The notes below the pieces were generated by a model. The model made no database searches and had not been told where the DNA came from. It was given only the letters and a program-made list of their open reading frames with translations. Shown piece after piece: positions 49,401 through 64,000 of a stretch of 64,000 nt of DNA. The position numbers were made by a program, and so were the translations under genes. The stretch is from Corvus cornix cornix (Eukaryota; Chordata; Aves; Passeriformes; Corvidae), in NCBI RefSeq assembly GCF_000738735.6, contig NC_046357.1:23819084-23883083 (forward strand), read 5' to 3'. Each line of letters starts with the position of its first letter. Within the stretch, counting starts at the first letter, position 1.

Positions 49401-51286
49401 CATTTTGTTCTGTGTGACAGAAGTGTGACAGAAATTATGAATTGTTTTACATGGATGTGGTCTTACAATGTTGCTGTATCTAACAAATTAAATTAACAAA
49501 GCTTAAATCTTGGGAAATTCTTTTCTCTAATGCAAGCTGCAGTGAGTGTTCAGTTATCAGAATAGTTAAGGTACAACCACCAAGAGCACTAGTTCTAAAT
49601 AAAGAAATAGTAAAAGCAAACAGTATACAGTATTAAAAAGCAGAGGTTCAAGTTCTCTGAATAAAAATCCACTGAAAAATGTTGCCATAGATAATAGGAA
49701 AGAATGAATAACCATGCTTCACCAGAAACACCATTCTTCAAATATACACAATGCGGCATTTTAATACACAGCAACCTGCCTTGGCTATGACAAAAGTAAG
49801 GATCTGTTACAATTCTAACAAAAATATAGCTTCTATACATTTTTCTGCACATACATTTTATGAATGTTGCCTTTTGTTTCAGAACTTGGTACAAAACATA
49901 CAAAAAAGGTTGGCACATATGTAAGCTACCTGCAGTAAACAGCATTGTCACTATTCTTCCGTAGCATCTATGCTGTTTGCTTTATTTTTTTCCCCCTTTT
50001 CCTTTACCCAGTTTGATTTTTGATACAGCACAGGGTAGGTGGACTGCTTCTTTAACTGCAGCCACAGCTTTGAGAGTCTTGCTTGCAGCCTAGAGTGCAC
50101 AGTGTTAAAAATCAGCAGTTCTGCTAGTATTTATTTACTGAATACTCTGAGAATAATCTAAAATTTAAACTCATGTTCTGCATGTGATTAAAATGAGATG
50201 TACAAAAATATGCATTTGTACTTTGAAAGCCTTAGCATAAATTTCGTATCTTAGAACTAATGAAGAACTATGTTTGATTTCCAACTGATTTACATATTTT
50301 GAAGTACTTTCTACATCACAAAACCAACCAGCATTTTATTAGGAGGATAAAGCAGTACAAATTATAATGCTTTTATAAATTATAGCCTGGAAACTTTTTT
50401 TTAAAAAGTGATAGGTTCATCCTAGAAGTTGCACAATAAATGAACTTACCATAAAATTTAGATCAGTGTAATAAAACTGATGACCATGTGTACAAACACC
50501 ATTTTTATAAAAAAGGGTGGTGATCAAGTGCCACAATAGTTTTTCGTGTAAAATTTGATGAATGTGTGTGATAACATCTGGAAGATGGCAGAGAACCATG
50601 TGGATGGCACTAACTATACAGAACATGCTTATTTTCTTTTTTTATATGATCAATTTTAGAGAACATTGACTCCTACCAAGATTTTATATGGAAAAGAAAG
50701 AGCAGGTGGTGCTCTGAGAGAGTCTCTGTAGTAAGAAGGTTGTTTTAAAAGGTGTCGTGTTTGGGTTTTTTATGTATCCAGTTTGAGGCTTACTTGTTTT
50801 GCTGTGCATGTTCTCTTTAGAAGTATGGTTCAGAGAGCTGAAGAACATTGATAGAATTGGAACAAATTTATGATAAATACGTGGGATGTTTCTATGCTTA
50901 TTTGTCAGGCTATTCTTACTCTACTGGTGACTAGATTACCCCTCTCTCTGAGAAACAGTTGTGTGAAGTGTTAGTGAATACAGTTGTATCAACTACAAGA
51001 TTCAACAAGTGTATATTCAGTATTAGAAACTAGTTTCAGAAGTACATTTTCTGCCACAAAATATTATTTCCAAAGAGCACTTAGTCATCTGTGGTTTATA
51101 CAGCCTCTAAAAACATTTTTCTGTAGAATTCATAGAAGTGTAAAAATGAGTAAAATATTTCCTTCTTGTCACGCAGTCTTAATTTCACTGGAAAGGCAAC
51201 ATTAATCCCCTTTGTAGCCAAGAGTCTCTGTAAATGATTCACAGTGAAACTGGTAGAGCAGGAGGTCTGGTTTTCTTGACTTAGTG
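46434..51286. other. Convergent 3'-UTR and intergenic zone between WDR41 and PDE8B
   Basis: No protein gene was recognised in these 4.85 kb. It should hold the 3' UTR of WDR41 (left, + strand) and of PDE8B (right, - strand). Poly-A hexamers occur on both strands: AATAAA + at 47172, and AATAAA - at 50335-50340, 50130-50135 and 49981-49986. Which are used cannot be determined by eye. No CR1 or LTR was noticed in this interval, which contrasts with the flanking introns. Confidence 0.6.
47172..47177 (+). terminator. WDR41: Candidate WDR41 polyadenylation signal
   Basis: AATAAA about 740 bp after the WDR41 stop, in TTTAATAAAAAGC. It is the first canonical hexamer I found on this strand after the stop. 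The downstream GU-rich element is not obvious, so a more distal site may be used. Confidence 0.4.
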
Positions 51287-63409
<12,123 letters not shown>

Positions 63410-64000
63410 CTGTAAGTACAAAACAAAAGCTTTAAAAATGCATCAAGAAAAACCTCTACAAAATCTCCTTCATCTAAAATGATGAAAATTTAATTAAGTG
63501 CTCTTAACAATATCACATACATGGGGGAAATATTGTAATTTCTGCACACTAGCACAAGGAACTCAGTGCCTATCATTTTAAAGCAACTTGTCTGAAGTCA
63601 CCTGGAAAGGTGTTTTGCAAGTCAAGATGCCTTGTGTAACAGAGACTTGCTTCACCTAACTTTAGCTCCCTAAAAGCAGCAGTCTTGCAGGCTGTCATCA
63701 TCTAAGGTTATCAGATATCCTGCTTCAGGAGAGATGTCTCAGGCAGGTGGGCTGAACCCCTTGTGTGAGTTCTTTTTGCTCTCCTCTGACCACTGAACAA
63801 GGCTGAGTTTAACTGCCTAAAACCTCAGCCAAATGAGAAAAATCTCATCTCAGTCTACACACTTCAAGCCAAAGCATAATTCAAACTCAGACAGCTTTTG
63901 CTTTTATTTGCAATAATTATTTGTACCCTGTGTTTAAGGAAAATCCAACCTGCTGAGAATGATAAAAAAATAAATTTATTTCTTGTGAAAATTAGCCATG

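Overview
This is a vertebrate nuclear genome window, almost certainly from a bird. It carries CR1 LINE 3' ends with the avian-type terminal ATTCTGTG motif, short AT-rich introns, and LTR fragments of types I associate with neoavian (probably songbird) genomes. Two conserved protein genes were recognised exon by exon from their translations and splice sites. WDR41 is on the + strand and complete: 13 coding exons, 459 codons plus stop, 20885-46433. The 3' half of PDE8B is on the - strand: 11 coding exons between 63409 and 51287, about 488 C-terminal residues. The genes are tail to tail with about 4.85 kb between stop codons, the same convergent arrangement as on human 5q13-14. In chicken the human 5q13 block lies on the Z chromosome, so the window is probably sex-linked (inference).

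Layout. 1-20.6 kb: non-coding, AT-rich DNA with no supportable gene. On synteny this would be the interval between OTP and WDR41. It holds a small CpG-rich patch with a consensus-grade CTCF-like site (3.73 kb), three LTR-like blocks (7.9-8.24, 15.6-16.2 and 16.7-17.02 kb), an AT-rich inverted-repeat cluster (17.6 kb), a dispersed avian repeat (18.45 kb) and two CR1 3' ends (19.3 and 20.03 kb). 20.6-21.1 kb: the CpG-island promoter and first exon of WDR41. 20.9-46.4 kb: WDR41, with CR1 copies in introns 1, 7 and 11, an LTR-like element in intron 9 and a near-perfect 24-bp-arm hairpin in intron 2. 46.4-51.3 kb: the intergenic and 3'-UTR zone. 51.3-64 kb: PDE8B exons, a CR1 fragment and an intronic duplicate of the 3' edge of a PDE8B exon.

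The two proteins act in different pathways. WDR41 is a beta-propeller subunit of the C9orf72-SMCR8-WDR41 complex at lysosomes. PDE8B is a high-affinity cAMP-specific phosphodiesterase. Their adjacency looks like conserved synteny rather than a functional operon. I found no new multi-gene system. The most unusual signals are the WDR41 intron 2 hairpin, the PDE8B partial-exon duplication and the candidate CTCF site.
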